Part shown: positions 1 to 9,688 of the stretch, one piece after another | Position numbering within the stretch: position 1 is the stretch's first letter | Layout: the number at the start of each line of letters is the position of its first letter | Assembly (NCBI RefSeq): GCF_003837865.1 | Contig: NZ_RQIS01000001.1 | Location: 124,001 to 188,000 of the forward strand | Direction: 5' to 3' | DNA length: 64,000 nucleotides | Source of the DNA: Paraburkholderia dinghuensis | Lineage (GTDB): Bacteria; Pseudomonadota; Gammaproteobacteria; Burkholderiales; Burkholderiaceae | The notes under the pieces: model-generated | Databases searched by the model: none | What the model was told of the DNA's origin: nothing | What the model saw: only the letters and a program-made list of their open reading frames with translations | Position numbers and translations under genes: made by a program

Positions 1-1
1 G

Positions 2-727
2 CGCAAGATCGGGCGCGTGGAGGCGGCCAATGGCGGCACGCTGTTCCTCGACGAAATCGGCGACATGCCGGTCGAGAGCCAGGCAAGCCTGCTGCGCTTC
101 CTGCAGGAAGGCAAGATCGAGCGCCTCGGCGCTCACGAGCAGATTCCGGTCGACGTGCGCATCATCTCCGCGACGCACGTCGATCTCGAAGCGGCGATGC
201 GCGACGGCAGCTTCCGCGCGGACCTCTTTCACCGTCTGTGCGTGCTGCGCGTCGATGAACCGCCGCTGCGCGAACGCGGCAAGGACATCGAGATCCTCGC
301 GCATCACGTGCTGCACAAGTTCCAGATGGATAGCGCGCGCAAGATCCGCGGGTTTACGCCCGACGCGATCGAGGCAATGTACAACTACATCTGGCCGGGC
401 AATGTGCGCGAGCTGATCAACCGCGTGCGGCGCGCGATCGTGATGGCCGAGAGCAAGCTGCTCTCGGCCGCTGACCTCGACCTCGCGCAGTTCACCGCGC
501 GAGAGACCGTGACGCTCGCGCAGGCGCGCGAGGCGGCGGAGAAGCGCGCGATCGAGGCCGCGCTCCTGCGCCACCGCCACCGCCTGAACGAAGCGGCCGC
601 GGACCTCGGCATCTCGCGCGTGACACTGTATCGACTGATGGGCACGCACGGACTGCGCGACGAAAAGACGATCTTCGCAGGCGAGGCAGAAAACCAGCCG
701 GAACACCGTCCGGGACACCACGAATGA
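2..727 (+). CDS. Sigma-54-dependent Fis-family transcriptional activator, 5' truncated by window edge
   Basis: C-terminal 241 residues of an AAA+ bacterial enhancer-binding protein. It would activate sigma-54 RNA polymerase by ATP hydrolysis and bind DNA with a Fis-type helix-turn-helix. The frame is open to the left edge. Visible are the Walker B segment GGTLFLDEIGD, the sensor region RADLFHRL with the following PPLRERGKDI, and the WPGNVREL sensor II motif. The last 50 residues carry a Fis-like HTH (AAADLGISRVTLYRLM). The GAFTGA loop, Walker A and any receiver domain lie outside the window, so the input signal cannot be judged. A VpsR-like or two-component regulator is possible. It is co-directional with folA, 84 bp downstream, but nothing shows a functional link. 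Confidence 0.9.
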   Translation, partial: RKIGRVEAANGGTLFLDEIGDMPVESQASLLRFLQEGKIERLGAHEQIPVDVRIISATHVDLEAAMRDGSFRADLFHRLCVLRVDEPPLRERGKDIEILAHHVLHKFQMDSARKIRGFTPDAIEAMYNYIWPGNVRELINRVRRAIVMAESKLLSAADLDLAQFTARETVTLAQAREAAEKRAIEAALLRHRHRLNEAAADLGISRVTLYRLMGTHGLRDEKTIFAGEAENQPEHRPGHHE

Positions 728-811
728 GGTGAGGCGGCAAAGCCGACGGTCGGCCGCTTCGGCGGCGTCGGGTAGAATCGCACGGATGTTCCCTCCCATT
801 CGACTCACTCG

Positions 812-1312
812 ATGACGACGCTCACGCTGATCGTCGCGCGCGCCAGCAACGGCGTAATCGGCCGCGACAACGAACTGCCCTGGCGGCTGCCCGAAGACCT
901 CGCCTTCTTCAAACGGACCACGATGGGTGCGCCGATCGTGATGGGCCGCAAGACGCACGAATCGATCGGACGCGCGCTGCCCGGGCGCCGCAACATCGTC
1001 GTGACACGCGACGGCTCGAAGCGCTTTCCCGGCTGCGACACCGCGACGAGCCTCGAAGAGGCGCTTGCGATCGCGGCACAGGACGACGCACCCGAGGCGT
1101 TTCTGATCGGCGGCGCGCAGCTTTACGAGCAGGGCCTCGCGCTTGCGCACAAGCTCGTCATCACCGAAATCGCCGCAGACTTCGAAGGCGACGCGACCTT
1201 CCCCGCGCCAGATCCTGCGCAGTGGCGCGAAACGTCACGCGAGACGCTGCACGCCAACGCACCCAACGACTTCGACTTCGCGTTCGTGACTTACGAGCGA
1301 CGCGACGACTGA
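812..1312 (+). CDS. folA: Dihydrofolate reductase
   Basis: 166-residue FolA, which reduces dihydrofolate to tetrahydrofolate with NADPH for thymidylate, purine and methionine synthesis. The length fits bacterial chromosomal DHFRs (about 160). Seen: the N-terminal strand and Met20-loop region ([12 protein letters not shown], residues 13-24), the helix with the catalytic acid (LPEDLAFF; Asp29 corresponds to E. coli Asp27), the NADPH site [19 protein letters not shown], and the C-terminal GG-AQLYEQ segment. The ATG at 812 gives the canonical N-terminus, although no strong Shine-Dalgarno precedes it. The gene is convergent with pmbA and separated from it by a strong hairpin terminator. Confidence 0.97.
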   Translation: MTTLTLIVARASNGVIGRDNELPWRLPEDLAFFKRTTMGAPIVMGRKTHESIGRALPGRRNIVVTRDGSKRFPGCDTATSLEEALAIAAQDDAPEAFLIGGAQLYEQGLALAHKLVITEIAADFEGDATFPAPDPAQWRETSRETLHANAPNDFDFAFVTYERRDD

Positions 1313-1354
1313 GACGGATTTAACGTACGCCACGCACTTCACGCGCCAAAGCAA

Positions 1355-1381
1355 AAACGGCACGCCATTGGCGTGCCGTTT
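1355..1381. terminator. Bidirectional intrinsic terminator between folA and pmbA
   Basis: A perfect 12-bp inverted repeat (AAACGGCACGCC / GGCGTGCCGTTT) with a 3-nt ATT loop. The A-rich and T-rich ends make it usable from either strand. It sits between the convergent folA and pmbA stops. Confidence 0.85.
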
Positions 1382-1406
1382 GCATTCGCGAGGACCGAAA
1401 CGAGCG

Positions 1407-2777
1407 TTACTGCCCTGCCACCGTCATCCGTTCGATCAGCACTGAGCCCGTCTGCCGGGTACCGCGCGCGAGCGTATCGGCACCCACGGCGACGATGTGG
1501 TGAAACATCTCCTGCAGCGTCGAAGCCACGGTGATCTCTTCCACCGGATACTGGATCTTCCCGTTCTCGACCCAGAAGCCTGACGCGCCGCGCGAATAGT
1601 CGCCCGTCACGAAGTTCACGCCCTGCCCCATAAGTTCAGTCAGCAAGAGGCCCGTGCCGAGCTTCCTCAGCATTTCCTCGAAATCGTCGCCGGATTGCGT
1701 GAGCGAACTCTTCAATTGCAGGTTGTGCGAGCCGCCCGCATTGCCGGTGGTTTGCATGCCGAGCTTGCGCGCCGAATACGACGACAGGAAATAGCCCTGC
1801 ACGACGCCATCCTTCACGACCTCCCGGCGATGCGTGCGCACGCCCTCTTCGTCGAACGGCGCGCTGCCGGCCGCGCGCGGCACGTGCGGGTCCTCGACGA
1901 TCTGGATATGCGGCGCGAACACCGGCTTGCCGAGGCTATCGACGAGGAACGACGTCTTGCGATACAGCGCGCCGCCGCTCGTCGCCTGCACGAACGCGCC
2001 GAGCAGGCCCGCCGCGAGCGGCGCCTCGAACAGCACCGGCACCTTGCGCGTGTCGAGACTGCGTGCGTTCAGGCGCGAAAGCGCGCGCTCGGCGGCGTAG
2101 CGGCCCACCGCTTCGGGCGACGCCAGCTCGGCAGCACTGCGGCGCGACGTGTACCAGTCGTCGCGCTGCATGTTGCGGCCCTCGCCCGCGATCGGCGCGC
2201 ACGAAACGTAGTGGCGCGAATACGGATAACCGTGCAGGAAGCCGCCCGTCGTGCCGAGCACGAACTGCGAGTGCTGCGCGGATACACTCGCGCCTTCCGA
2301 GTTCTTCACACGCGGATCGGTAGCGAACGCGGCGTCCTCGGCGCGTCGCGCGATCTCGACGGCTTCGTCCGCCGAGAGATTCCACGGGTGATAGAGATCG
2401 AGGTCGCGCGGCGACATTTCGAGCAAATCGTGCTCGGCGAGGCCCGCGCAGTCGTCGTCGGCGGTGAAGCGCGCGATGTTGTACGCGGCCGCAACCGTGT
2501 CCTTGAGCGCCTCGCGCGAAAAGTCCGAGGTGCTCGCATTGCCGCGCTTGTTGCCGATATAGACGGTCACGCCGACCATCTTGTCGCGGTTGTGCTCGAT
2601 GGTTTCGACTTCGCCGCGCCGCACGGACACGGACAATCCGTCGCCTTCGGAGATTTCGGTCGCCGCGTCGCTTGCGCCGAGCGCCTTCGCGTGTCGGAGG
2701 ATGTCCGACGCGATCTCCTTCAGTTCGTCCTGGGTATGCGGGAAAACGCGTTGCCGGGCTTCGATGTCTGCTGCCAT
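1407..2777 (-). CDS. pmbA: Metalloprotease-associated protein PmbA (TldE), TldD/PmbA family
   Basis: 456-residue PmbA/TldE. With TldD it forms a heterodimeric protease that matures peptides such as microcin and degrades unfolded substrates. PmbA is the partner without the metal site, and no HExxxH motif is seen here. Family signatures include ISEGDGLSVSVRRGEVE near the N-terminus, the central SAEGR-like region, and the C-terminal GVNFVTGDYSRGASGFWVENG block. The start is uncertain. The ATG at 2777 gives the usual N-terminus, while an in-frame GTG at 2807 would add ten residues, and neither has a clear ribosome-binding site. The gene is divergent from darP, and the same pair is adjacent in many beta- and gamma-proteobacteria. 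Confidence 0.93.
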   Translation of the reverse strand: MAADIEARQRVFPHTQDELKEIASDILRHAKALGASDAATEISEGDGLSVSVRRGEVETIEHNRDKMVGVTVYIGNKRGNASTSDFSREALKDTVAAAYNIARFTADDDCAGLAEHDLLEMSPRDLDLYHPWNLSADEAVEIARRAEDAAFATDPRVKNSEGASVSAQHSQFVLGTTGGFLHGYPYSRHYVSCAPIAGEGRNMQRDDWYTSRRSAAELASPEAVGRYAAERALSRLNARSLDTRKVPVLFEAPLAAGLLGAFVQATSGGALYRKTSFLVDSLGKPVFAPHIQIVEDPHVPRAAGSAPFDEEGVRTHRREVVKDGVVQGYFLSSYSARKLGMQTTGNAGGSHNLQLKSSLTQSGDDFEEMLRKLGTGLLLTELMGQGVNFVTGDYSRGASGFWVENGKIQYPVEEITVASTLQEMFHHIVAVGADTLARGTRQTGSVLIERMTVAGQ

Positions 2778-3096
2778 TGTCGTTACGGTCCGGTTCTGGG
2801 CCCACAAGTGACGCGGGCCCGCTGGTGTCGTGTGTCGGATGATTCGGCGCCTTGGCGCATCCCGCGATCATATCAAGGTATCCGGTGCCTCACCGGTCTC
2901 GGGTGCCGGGGAAAACACCGCGCGGCGTCGAGCCGGGCTGGGCGGCCATGCGGTGCCGATGCCGCGCCAGCATCGCGCACGCCCTGCACAGCCGCCGCGC
3001 CGTCCACGGCGATGACTCGCGCCGGGCCCAAGTGCGCGCTTGCGCCCGCGACTCGCCAGTCCGGGCCGCACGCCCCGGCACGCTACAATAACGCCC
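2778..3096. other. Intergenic region between divergent pmbA and darP
   Basis: About 320 bp holding the divergent promoters. I see no convincing -35/-10 pair, RNA gene, repeat or small ORF with a ribosome-binding site. Frames that cross this region are continuations of antisense reading frames. Confidence 0.5.
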
Positions 3097-3705
3097 ATGA
3101 AACGCAAAACCCGCATTCAACCGATGAACGAGGTTGTCGACCAAGAGGACGACAACGGATACGACCGCCCGAGCAAATCGCAGCTCAAGCGTGAGATGGT
3201 GGCCCTTCAGGAACTCGGCGAGGCGCTCGTCGATCTGCCGAAAGACGCCCTGAAGCGCATGCCGATGACGGAAGACCTCTCTGACGCCGTCCACGAGGCC
3301 CGCCGTATCACCGACCACGAAGGCAAGCGCCGCCAGCTCCAGTACGTGGGCCGCATGATGCGCGGCCTCACCGAGGCCGAAGCCGCCGCGCTGCGTACCA
3401 CGCTCGACGAGCATCGCGGCGTGAACAAGGCCGCCACGGCGCGCCTGCACTGGATCGAGCGCACGCGCGACAAGCTGCTCGCCGACGACGCCGCGCTCAC
3501 CGAATTCATTCGCCAGCATCCCGCAGCGGACCCGCAGGAAGGCCGCACGCTGATCCGCAATGTGCGCCGCGAACAGCAGCAAGGCCGTCCGCCGAAATAC
3601 TTCCGCGAACTGTTTCAGTGGATCAAGACCGCGAGCGGCAGCGCGCAGGAAGGCGCCGAAGAAGCCGGCAACGCGAACGAGGACATCGACGATGACCAGA
3701 CTTGA
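3097..3705 (+). CDS. darP: Ribosome biogenesis factor DarP/YjgA (DUF615)
   Basis: 202-residue YjgA/DarP, a small highly charged protein that associates with late 50S assembly intermediates and promotes peptidyl-transferase-centre maturation. The family hallmark is SKSQLKREM followed by [12 protein letters not shown], then a basic-acidic all-helical body and [14 protein letters not shown] near the C-terminus. The N-terminus MKRKTRIQP at 3097 is chosen because the upstream in-frame extension to 3040 is not family-like. It overlaps mog by 14 bp, so the two are probably translationally coupled. Confidence 0.93.
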   Translation: MKRKTRIQPMNEVVDQEDDNGYDRPSKSQLKREMVALQELGEALVDLPKDALKRMPMTEDLSDAVHEARRITDHEGKRRQLQYVGRMMRGLTEAEAAALRTTLDEHRGVNKAATARLHWIERTRDKLLADDAALTEFIRQHPAADPQEGRTLIRNVRREQQQGRPPKYFRELFQWIKTASGSAQEGAEEAGNANEDIDDDQT

Positions 3706-4315
3706 GCGCAGCCACCCCGACGAACTGCTGATCGGCCTCGTGTCGGTCAGCGACCGCGCGACGGCGGGCGTCTACGAGGACAAGGGCATTCCGGCGCTGA
3801 CCGACTGGCTCGGCACAGTGCTCAAGTCGCCGTGGCGCGCGGAAACGCGCCTGATCCACGACGACGCGGCGACCATCTCCGCGACACTCACGGCGCTCGT
3901 GGACGGCCTCGGTTGCGACCTCGTGCTGACGACGGGCGGCACCGGCCCTGCGCGCCGCGATGTGACGCCCGAGGCGACGCTCGCGGTGGCGACAAAGGAA
4001 ATGCCGGGATTCGGCGAGCAGATGCGCCAGATCAGCCTGAACTTCGTGCCGACCGCGATCCTCTCGCGCCAGGTGGCGGTGATCCGCGAAACGGCGGATC
4101 ACGCGGCGCTGATCGTCAACCTGCCCGGCCAGCCGAAGTCGATCAAGGAAACGCTGGAGGGCCTGCGGGACGAGGCGGGTGCGATAAAAGTGCCGGGCAT
4201 CTTCGCGGCCGTGCCGTACTGCATCGATCTGATCGGTGGCCCGTATATCGAAACCGATCCGGCCATCGTCACGGCATTCCGGCCGAAGAGCGCGCAGCGT
4301 CCGCCGCGCGCGTAA
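3692..4315 (+). CDS. mog: Molybdopterin adenylyltransferase Mog
   Basis: 207-residue MogA-type protein that adenylates molybdopterin before molybdenum insertion. It carries the MoCF fold signatures: GLVSVSDRA at residues 15-23, the [16 protein letters not shown] nucleotide/pterin loop around 80-95, and [11 protein letters not shown] near 143-153. The ATG lies inside the end of darP. A working molybdenum cofactor pathway is consistent with the molybdo-enzyme formate dehydrogenase near the other end of the window. Length is typical (about 195-215). Confidence 0.93.
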   Translation: MTRLERSHPDELLIGLVSVSDRATAGVYEDKGIPALTDWLGTVLKSPWRAETRLIHDDAATISATLTALVDGLGCDLVLTTGGTGPARRDVTPEATLAVATKEMPGFGEQMRQISLNFVPTAILSRQVAVIRETADHAALIVNLPGQPKSIKETLEGLRDEAGAIKVPGIFAAVPYCIDLIGGPYIETDPAIVTAFRPKSAQRPPRA

Positions 4316-4349
4316 ATCCCGCTGCCCGGACACGCCAGGCGCGGCGGCC

Positions 4350-4991
4350 TTACTTCTCCGTGCCGACGGCCGGCCCGGTGGCGGACACGTCCGCCGCCGC
4401 AGCCGGCACGAGGAAATGCTCGCGGTAGTACTTGAGTTCGTCGATCGACTCGTGGATGTCCGCGAGCGCCGTGTGCATCGCGCGCTTCTGGAAGCCCTTG
4501 TAGATCGCCGGCTGCCAGCGGCGGCACAGTTCCTTGAGCGTGCTGACGTCGAGATTGCGATAGTGGAAAAAGCGCTCGAGCGTCGGCATCCAGCGCGCCA
4601 TGAAGCGGCGGTCCTGGCAGATCGAATTGCCGCACATCGGCGACTTGCCCGGCGGTACGTATTGCGACAGGAACGCAATGATCTGCTCCGTGGCGCTCTC
4701 CTCGGTCACCGTCGATGCACGCACGCGCTCGATCAGGCCCGAGCGGCCGTGTGTGTTACGGTTCCACTCGTCCATGCGGTCGAGCTCGGCTTGCGTCTGA
4801 TGAATCGCCAGCACGGGGCCTTCCACCACCTTGTCGAGCGTCGAATTCGTCACCACCACGGCGATTTCGATGATCCGGTCGTTGTCGGGGTCGAGTCCCG
4901 TCATCTCCATGTCGAGCCAGATCAGGTTCATATCGGTGCGTTCGATGAGCGGTGCCTGACCGGCCGTCGTGGCGGATGCGATGTCATTCAT
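4350..4991 (-). CDS. orn: Oligoribonuclease
   Basis: 213-residue DEDDh exonuclease that degrades 2-5 nt RNAs (nanoRNA and pGpG) to mononucleotides. The catalytic residues are visible: [10 protein letters not shown] (Exo I), the Asp-containing CQDRRFM segment (Exo II), and [11 protein letters not shown] (Exo III with the general-base His). The start at 4991 gives a 20-residue lead before the conserved [12 protein letters not shown] block. A shorter start at 4931 is possible. The alanine-rich C-terminal tail of about 20 residues is lineage-specific. It is convergent with mog and divergent from the M48 protease gene. Confidence 0.95.
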   Translation of the reverse strand: MNDIASATTAGQAPLIERTDMNLIWLDMEMTGLDPDNDRIIEIAVVVTNSTLDKVVEGPVLAIHQTQAELDRMDEWNRNTHGRSGLIERVRASTVTEESATEQIIAFLSQYVPPGKSPMCGNSICQDRRFMARWMPTLERFFHYRNLDVSTLKELCRRWQPAIYKGFQKRAMHTALADIHESIDELKYYREHFLVPAAAADVSATGPAVGTEK

Positions 4992-5101
4992 GAGAGGTAA
5001 CCCGGAGCAATGTGGACGCGGCCGCTGGATGGCAACGCGGCAATGCGTGGCCCAGCCGGCAAGAACATATAATTGTCGCATAGATAAAACGGACCCCACG
5101 G

Positions 5102-6373
5102 ATGCCCAATTTGCCCCCCGCGTTGGCCTTCAGCGCCCTCTTCGTCATCGCCGTGCTCGCGATGGTCGCAACCAAACTCTGGCTCGCCTCGCGACAGATT
5201 CGCTTCGTCTGTGCGCACCGCGGCGCGGTGCCGGCCCAATTTGCGGCCACCATCCCGCTCGCCGCCCACCAGCGCGCCGCCGACTACACCGTCGCGCGCA
5301 CCCGGCTCGGCATGATTGAGATCGTGCTCTCGGCCGTCGTGCTGATCGGGCTGACGCTGCTCGGCGGCGTGCAAGAACTCGATCTCGGCCTCTCCGACTG
5401 GCTCGGGCGCGACTACGTCGGTCAGATGGCGCTCATCGCGGCGGTGCTGGCCGTCAGCGGCGCTGTGGAGCTGCCGCTCGACTACTATCGCCAGTTCGTG
5501 ATCGAAGAGCGCTTCGGCTTCAACCGCATGACGCGGCGCATCTTCGTCGTGGATCGTCTCAAGGGCCTTCTCATCGGCGCCGTCTTCGGCATTCCGCTCC
5601 TCTTCGTCGTGCTGTGGCTCATGAGGCAGGCCGGCAGCCTCTGGTGGCTCTGGACGTGGGCGGTCTGGGTCGGGTTCCAGATGCTCGTGCTCGTGCTCTA
5701 CCCCACGTTCATCGCGCCGCTCTTCAACAAGTTCGAGCCGCTCAAGGATGAGGCGCTGCGTTCGCGCATCGAAGCGCTCATGCAACGCTGCGGCTTTGCC
5801 GCCAAAGGCCTCTTCGTGATGGACGGCAGCCGCCGCTCGGCGCACGGCAACGCCTATTTCACGGGCTTCGGCGCTGCCAAGCGGATCGTGTTCTTCGACA
5901 CGCTGATCGAGCGCCTTTCCGGCAGCGAGATCGAGGCCGTGCTCGCGCACGAACTCGGCCATTTCAAGCGCCGCCACGTCATCAAGCGCATGGTCGTGAC
6001 GTTTGCTATCAGCCTCGCTCTGCTCGCGCTGCTCGGCTGGCTCTCGCAGCGCGTCTGGTTCTTCGAGGGCCTCGGCGTGCGGCCGTCGCTGCTCGGCGGC
6101 AACGAAGGGCTCGCGCTCGTGCTGTTCTTCCTCGCCGTGCCGGTGTTCCTGTTCTTCGTGACGCCGCTCGGCAGCCTCAGCTCGCGCAAGCACGAATTCG
6201 AAGCCGACGCATTCGCCGCAACGCAGACCGATGCCCAGCACCTCGTCAATGCACTCGTGAAGCTTTACGAGGACAACGCGTCGACACTGACGCCCGATCC
6301 CCTCTACACCGCGTTCTACTACTCGCACCCGCCCGCATCGCAGCGGATCGACCGGCTGCTCGCGCACGCATGA
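5102..6373 (+). CDS. M48 family membrane metallopeptidase (STE24-like)
   Basis: 423-residue zinc endopeptidase of the Ste24/CAAX-protease type, an integral inner-membrane protein likely involved in membrane-protein quality control. Seen: an N-terminal hydrophobic segment (residues 6-28), further membrane segments near 76-92, 106-124, 155-176, 183-202, 298-316 and 335-358, the zinc motif HELGH (283-287) and the third ligand in EFEAD (365-369). The substrate is unknown. Its stop overlaps the rsgA start (ATGA), which indicates one transcript. That pairing is common in Burkholderiaceae. Confidence 0.92.
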   Translation: MPNLPPALAFSALFVIAVLAMVATKLWLASRQIRFVCAHRGAVPAQFAATIPLAAHQRAADYTVARTRLGMIEIVLSAVVLIGLTLLGGVQELDLGLSDWLGRDYVGQMALIAAVLAVSGAVELPLDYYRQFVIEERFGFNRMTRRIFVVDRLKGLLIGAVFGIPLLFVVLWLMRQAGSLWWLWTWAVWVGFQMLVLVLYPTFIAPLFNKFEPLKDEALRSRIEALMQRCGFAAKGLFVMDGSRRSAHGNAYFTGFGAAKRIVFFDTLIERLSGSEIEAVLAHELGHFKRRHVIKRMVVTFAISLALLALLGWLSQRVWFFEGLGVRPSLLGGNEGLALVLFFLAVPVFLFFVTPLGSLSSRKHEFEADAFAATQTDAQHLVNALVKLYEDNASTLTPDPLYTAFYYSHPPASQRIDRLLAHA

Positions 6374-7341
6374 ACCGGCGCGCACCGAAGGCCGCTGCAT
6401 CCAGCGCAAAAGGCGGAGCCGGGAACACGTTGCACGGCGTCGTAATCGCGGCGCACGGCCGCCACTATCTCGTCGCACCCGATGACGGCGGCGCACCGTT
6501 CCAGTGCTTTCCGCGCGGCAAGAAGAGCGAGGTAGCGGTGGGCGACCGCGTCGAGTATCAATCGACGTCGGCCGATCAGGGCGTGATCGTTGCGATCGGC
6601 GAGCGGCGCAACCTGCTCTATCGCTCCGACCAGTACAAGTCGAAGCTCTTCGCCGCGAACCTCGATCAGTTGCTGATCGTGCTCGCCACCGAGCCGCACT
6701 TCAGCGAGGACCTGCTCGGCCGCGCACTCATCGCCGCCGAGGCCAACGACCTCAAGCCGCTGATCGTGCTCAACAAGATCGACGTGGAGGCGGCGCTGCC
6801 GCTCGCCCGCGCACGGCTCGAACGCTATCGGGCGCTCGGCTATACGGTCATCGAGGTATCCGTGAAAGGCCAGCCGGAAGCGGCGCGCGCAGCGCTTTCC
6901 GAGCATCTGCGCGGACACGCGACGATCCTGCTCGGCCAGTCGGGCATGGGAAAATCGACGCTCGTAAACCTGCTGATCCCCGATGCGGAAGCAGCCACAC
7001 GCGAGATCTCGACGGCGCTCAACAGCGGCCGCCACACGACGACGTTCACGCGGCTTTACCGACTGCCGGGTGACGGACCGGGTGATCAAACTGCACGCGG
7101 CGCGCTGATCGATTCGCCCGGTTTTCAGGAATTCGGCCTCTATCACCTCACTGAAGGCACGCTCGAGCGCGCGCTCCCGGAATTCCGGCCGCTCCTCGCG
7201 CACTGCCGCTTCTACAACTGCCATCATCTGCACGAGCCGGGCTGCGCGGTTCTCGAAGCGGTCGAGGACGGACGCGTTGCGCCCGAACGCCACGCGCTCT
7301 ACGCGCAGCTCATGCACGAGATCGGCCAGATCGTGCGCTGA
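6370..7341 (+). CDS. rsgA: Ribosome small subunit biogenesis GTPase RsgA
   Basis: 323-residue circularly permuted GTPase that checks late 30S maturation and is stimulated by the 30S subunit. The permuted G-motif order is seen: NKID (G4, residues 135-138) precedes GQSGMGKST (G1, 189-197) and DSPG (G3, 248-251). The C-terminal zinc-binding region has Cys279, Cys284, His286 and Cys292. An OB-fold domain precedes the G domain. The first 20 residues are low-complexity. It is translationally coupled to the upstream M48 protease gene through a 4-bp overlap. Confidence 0.95.
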   Translation: MNRRAPKAAASSAKGGAGNTLHGVVIAAHGRHYLVAPDDGGAPFQCFPRGKKSEVAVGDRVEYQSTSADQGVIVAIGERRNLLYRSDQYKSKLFAANLDQLLIVLATEPHFSEDLLGRALIAAEANDLKPLIVLNKIDVEAALPLARARLERYRALGYTVIEVSVKGQPEAARAALSEHLRGHATILLGQSGMGKSTLVNLLIPDAEAATREISTALNSGRHTTTFTRLYRLPGDGPGDQTARGALIDSPGFQEFGLYHLTEGTLERALPEFRPLLAHCRFYNCHHLHEPGCAVLEAVEDGRVAPERHALYAQLMHEIGQIVR

Positions 7342-7355
7342 AGGCGGCAAACACC

Positions 7356-7679
7356 ATGATCAGGCTCGTCCGCGCACCGAACCTGCTGGTCGCCCAGCAC
7401 TGGATGAACATCCTCGCCACTGCGGGCGTTCCGTGCGAGCTGCACAACCGCTACCTGAGCGGCGCGATGGGCGAGATCCCCGCCGAGCAGTGCGCGCCCG
7501 AGCTGTGGCTTGTCGACGAGCGCGACGAGAAGCTGGCGCGGCGTCTCATCGACGAAGCGCGGAGCGGCCCGCCCGCCGGTGCGCCATCGTGGCGTTGCCC
7601 GCACTGCGGCGAGACGCTGGAGGCGCAATTTACAGTTTGCTGGCAATGCGGGCACGAGCGCGATGTGCGCGATGAATGA
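7356..7679 (+). CDS. DUF2007-like protein with C-terminal zinc ribbon
   Basis: 107-residue hypothetical protein. The N-terminal two thirds (MIRLVRAPNLLVAQHWMNIL onward) resemble the DUF2007 putative signal-transducing fold. The C-terminus carries two CxxC pairs (Cys81/84 and Cys95/98), a probable zinc ribbon. It starts 14 bp after rsgA and is probably in the same operon. The function is not known, and I infer only a small cytosolic metal-binding regulator or adaptor. Confidence 0.85.
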   Translation: MIRLVRAPNLLVAQHWMNILATAGVPCELHNRYLSGAMGEIPAEQCAPELWLVDERDEKLARRLIDEARSGPPAGAPSWRCPHCGETLEAQFTVCWQCGHERDVRDE

Positions 7680-7690
7680 CGATGCACGAT

Positions 7691-7723
7691 GCAAAACGGC
7701 CCGCGCGAAGCGGGCCGTTTTGC
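7691..7723. terminator. Bidirectional intrinsic terminator
   Basis: A perfect 14-bp inverted repeat (GCAAAACGGCCCGC / GCGGGCCGTTTTGC) around a 5-nt loop, with A/T-rich ends inside the stem. It lies between the convergent zinc-ribbon gene and the CobD/CbiB-like gene. Confidence 0.85.
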
Positions 7724-7758
7724 ATTGAAGCCGTTGATGCCGCGTAGGGCGACGACAC

Positions 7759-8697
7759 TCAGAGCCACAAGGCGATCGTGAGCATGAGCAGCAGGATCAT
7801 CCACAGAATCACCGCACGCCACACGAGGCCCACGGCGGACTGGAGCGTGCGGGGCGTGCAGTCGTCGCCGACCGTATAGGGGCCGCCGTCGCCCGGCGTG
7901 GCGAGCGCGTCGAGGCTCGACGGCTCGGCAAGCGGACCCGACAGGCGCGCGCCGAGCGCGCCGCTGCCTGCGGCGAGCAGCACGCCTTCATTGGTGTCGG
8001 GCCACTGGTTCGCGTGATTGCGCCAGGCGTAGATCGCGTCCTCGAAGTTGCCCACGATCGCAAAGCCGAGCGACGTGAGGCGCGCGGGCACCCAGTCGAT
8101 CACGAAGAACACCTGCTGCGCGAAGTTCGAGAACGGCTCGCTGCGTTCGTTTGCGGGACGTGACCATTCGCGCGCAAGGTACTCGGCGATGCGGTACAGC
8201 ACGGCGCCGGCCGGACCGATCGGCACGAGGAACCAGAAGAACACGCCGAAGACGTGCCGATGCGACGCCACCACCGCATGAATCAGCGTGTGACGCACGA
8301 TCTCGCTGACGGGCATGTCGGCCGTCTCCATGCCGGACCACTCGTGCAGGATTTCGCGGGCACGCGGCGCATCGTCGTTATTCAGCGCGAGGTGGATGTC
8401 GGTGAAATAGTGGCTGAACTGCCTGAAGCCGAGCGTGAAGTACACCACCACCACGTTCCACAGAAACGCCAGCACGAAGCTGATGTGGTAGAGCACGTAG
8501 TAGACGAGCGCCGTGGCGAGCGTCCACGGCACCACGACAACGAGCCAGGCAATCAATCCGTGCTTTTGCTTGCCGGCGTCGAAACCGTGCGCGGCCCATT
8601 CCGCATTGAGGCGCACGAGCGCCATCACGGGGTTGTTCGGCGAAAGCGCCCGTACCTGTTCAATGACGAGAGCAAGCAATACGGAGAAGAAGGTCAT
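7759..8697 (-). CDS. CobD/CbiB family membrane protein (AmpE-like)
   Basis: 312-residue integral membrane protein of the CobD/CbiB superfamily. It begins MTFFSVLLALVIEQ, has hydrophobic segments around residues 1-17, 47-68, 72-92, 155-175 and a C-terminal anchor at about 290-312, and a conserved QFSHYFTDIHLALNNDD block. True CbiB makes adenosylcobinamide phosphate, but no cobalamin genes lie nearby. Stand-alone proteins of this kind in beta-proteobacteria are annotated only by family and also resemble AmpE. I therefore make no assignment to cobalamin synthesis. Confidence 0.85.
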   Translation of the reverse strand: MTFFSVLLALVIEQVRALSPNNPVMALVRLNAEWAAHGFDAGKQKHGLIAWLVVVVPWTLATALVYYVLYHISFVLAFLWNVVVVYFTLGFRQFSHYFTDIHLALNNDDAPRAREILHEWSGMETADMPVSEIVRHTLIHAVVASHRHVFGVFFWFLVPIGPAGAVLYRIAEYLAREWSRPANERSEPFSNFAQQVFFVIDWVPARLTSLGFAIVGNFEDAIYAWRNHANQWPDTNEGVLLAAGSGALGARLSGPLAEPSSLDALATPGDGGPYTVGDDCTPRTLQSAVGLVWRAVILWMILLLMLTIALWL

Positions 8698-8789
8698 GCG
8701 ACGCGCCGTGTGGTACGTGTTTATGGAATTTTTGCAACGATATCACAGGGCCAGATGTGCCTGAGCAGGGGGAGGCAAACGTACAACAC

Positions 8790-8809
8790 CGTGAAGCATA
8801 TGCTTCACG
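8790..8809. promoter_or_regulatory. Perfect 20-bp palindrome between the Nudix and CobD-like genes
   Basis: CGTGAAGCATATGCTTCACG is fully self-complementary. It lies 25 bp past the Nudix stop and about 90 bp upstream of the CobD-like start. There is no T-run on either side, so it looks more like a dimeric-repressor operator than a terminator. The binding protein is unknown. Confidence 0.4.
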
Positions 8810-8833
8810 CGGCACTCGCGTTCGTGGCGTAGT

Positions 8834-9538
8834 TCACGCCAACAGAAAACGATAGAAATTGCGCAACATGCCCGCCGTCGCGCCCCAGATAAAATGCGAC
8901 GCCGCAACGCCGCTCGCACCTGACCCGGAATACGGCATCGCGAAGAAACGACGCTCGCCGCCCTCCCAGCGCAGCAGACGCACCTGATGATGTGCAGGGT
9001 TCATCAAGAAGCTCAGCGGCACTTCGAAGATATCGGCCACTTCGAGAGCATCGGCGGCGAGGCTGAACGGTTCGTGCACGAGGCCGACCACCGGCGTCAC
9101 ACGGAAGCCCGTACCGGTCAAATAGTCGGGCAACGCGCCCAGCACTTCGACGCGCGCCGGGTCGAGGTTCACTTCCTCGTGCGCCTCGCGCAACGCCGCG
9201 GCGATGGGCGTCGGATCGACGGGCTCGACGCTACCGCCCGGAAAGCTCACCTGGCCGGCATGGTTGCTGAGGTTGTCGGCGCGCTGGGTAAGCAGCACGG
9301 TCAGACCGGACTCGCGCATCGCTAGCGGCATCAGCACCGCAGCATTACGCGGATCGCGCATGTCGGTGGTGAGCCTCGATTCCTGCGGCTCGGGATCCCA
9401 CGGCAGGCGCTGTGTGAAGCGCGCGCGCAGACCCTCTGGCGTGAGCCGTTCGGCCGCAACGACGGGCAGACTGGCGCCGGTCGATTCGATCGGCAGGCTT
9501 TCGGGTTCAAAAACTGGACGGATCAACGGAAATCTCAA
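8834..9538 (-). CDS. CoA-pyrophosphatase-type Nudix hydrolase
   Basis: 234-residue NudL-like Nudix hydrolase. The family hydrolyses coenzyme A and derivatives to 3',5'-ADP and 4'-phosphopantetheine. The CoA-specific NuCoA element is visible directly before the Nudix box: LLTQRADNLSNHAGQVSFPGG (split here at residues 82-102), then the Nudix helix with ALREAHEEV (115-123). The N-terminal 60 residues are a less conserved extension containing RLPWDPE. The gene has its own promoter region downstream of the rplS terminator. Substrate assignment rests on the motif only. Confidence 0.9.
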   Translation of the reverse strand: MRFPLIRPVFEPESLPIESTGASLPVVAAERLTPEGLRARFTQRLPWDPEPQESRLTTDMRDPRNAAVLMPLAMRESGLTVLLTQRADNLSNHAGQVSFPGGSVEPVDPTPIAAALREAHEEVNLDPARVEVLGALPDYLTGTGFRVTPVVGLVHEPFSLAADALEVADIFEVPLSFLMNPAHHQVRLLRWEGGERRFFAMPYSGSGASGVAASHFIWGATAGMLRNFYRFLLA

Positions 9539-9652
9539 AATGCAAGCGCACGCTGGTGCGAATCACGCCGACGAACCGCCACCATCGGGGTGCACGGGGG
9601 TGCCAGGGGGCGCGCACGGCCCTGCACAGCGATTATTTTGCGTCGAAAATAA

Positions 9653-9678
9653 AAAAAGCACCCCGGAGGGTGCTTTTT
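9653..9678 (-). terminator. Intrinsic terminator of the rpsP-rimM-trmD-rplS operon
   Basis: 11-bp stem (AAAAAGCACCC / GGGTGCTTTTT) with a CGGA loop and a long T-run on the minus strand, about 10 bp past the rplS stop. Confidence 0.9.
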
Positions 9679-9688
9679 CTTACAGCTT

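Noticed and set aside
1695..3194. Long plus-strand reading frame of 499 codons over pmbA
   Set aside because: It lies antisense to pmbA, which has strong family similarity, and is very Arg/Ala-rich, as expected for a shadow frame in GC-rich DNA.
4988..6496. Minus-strand frame of 502 codons over the M48 protease
   Set aside because: Antisense to a gene with HELGH and coupled rsgA start; the His/Glu/Arg-rich composition is a shadow pattern.
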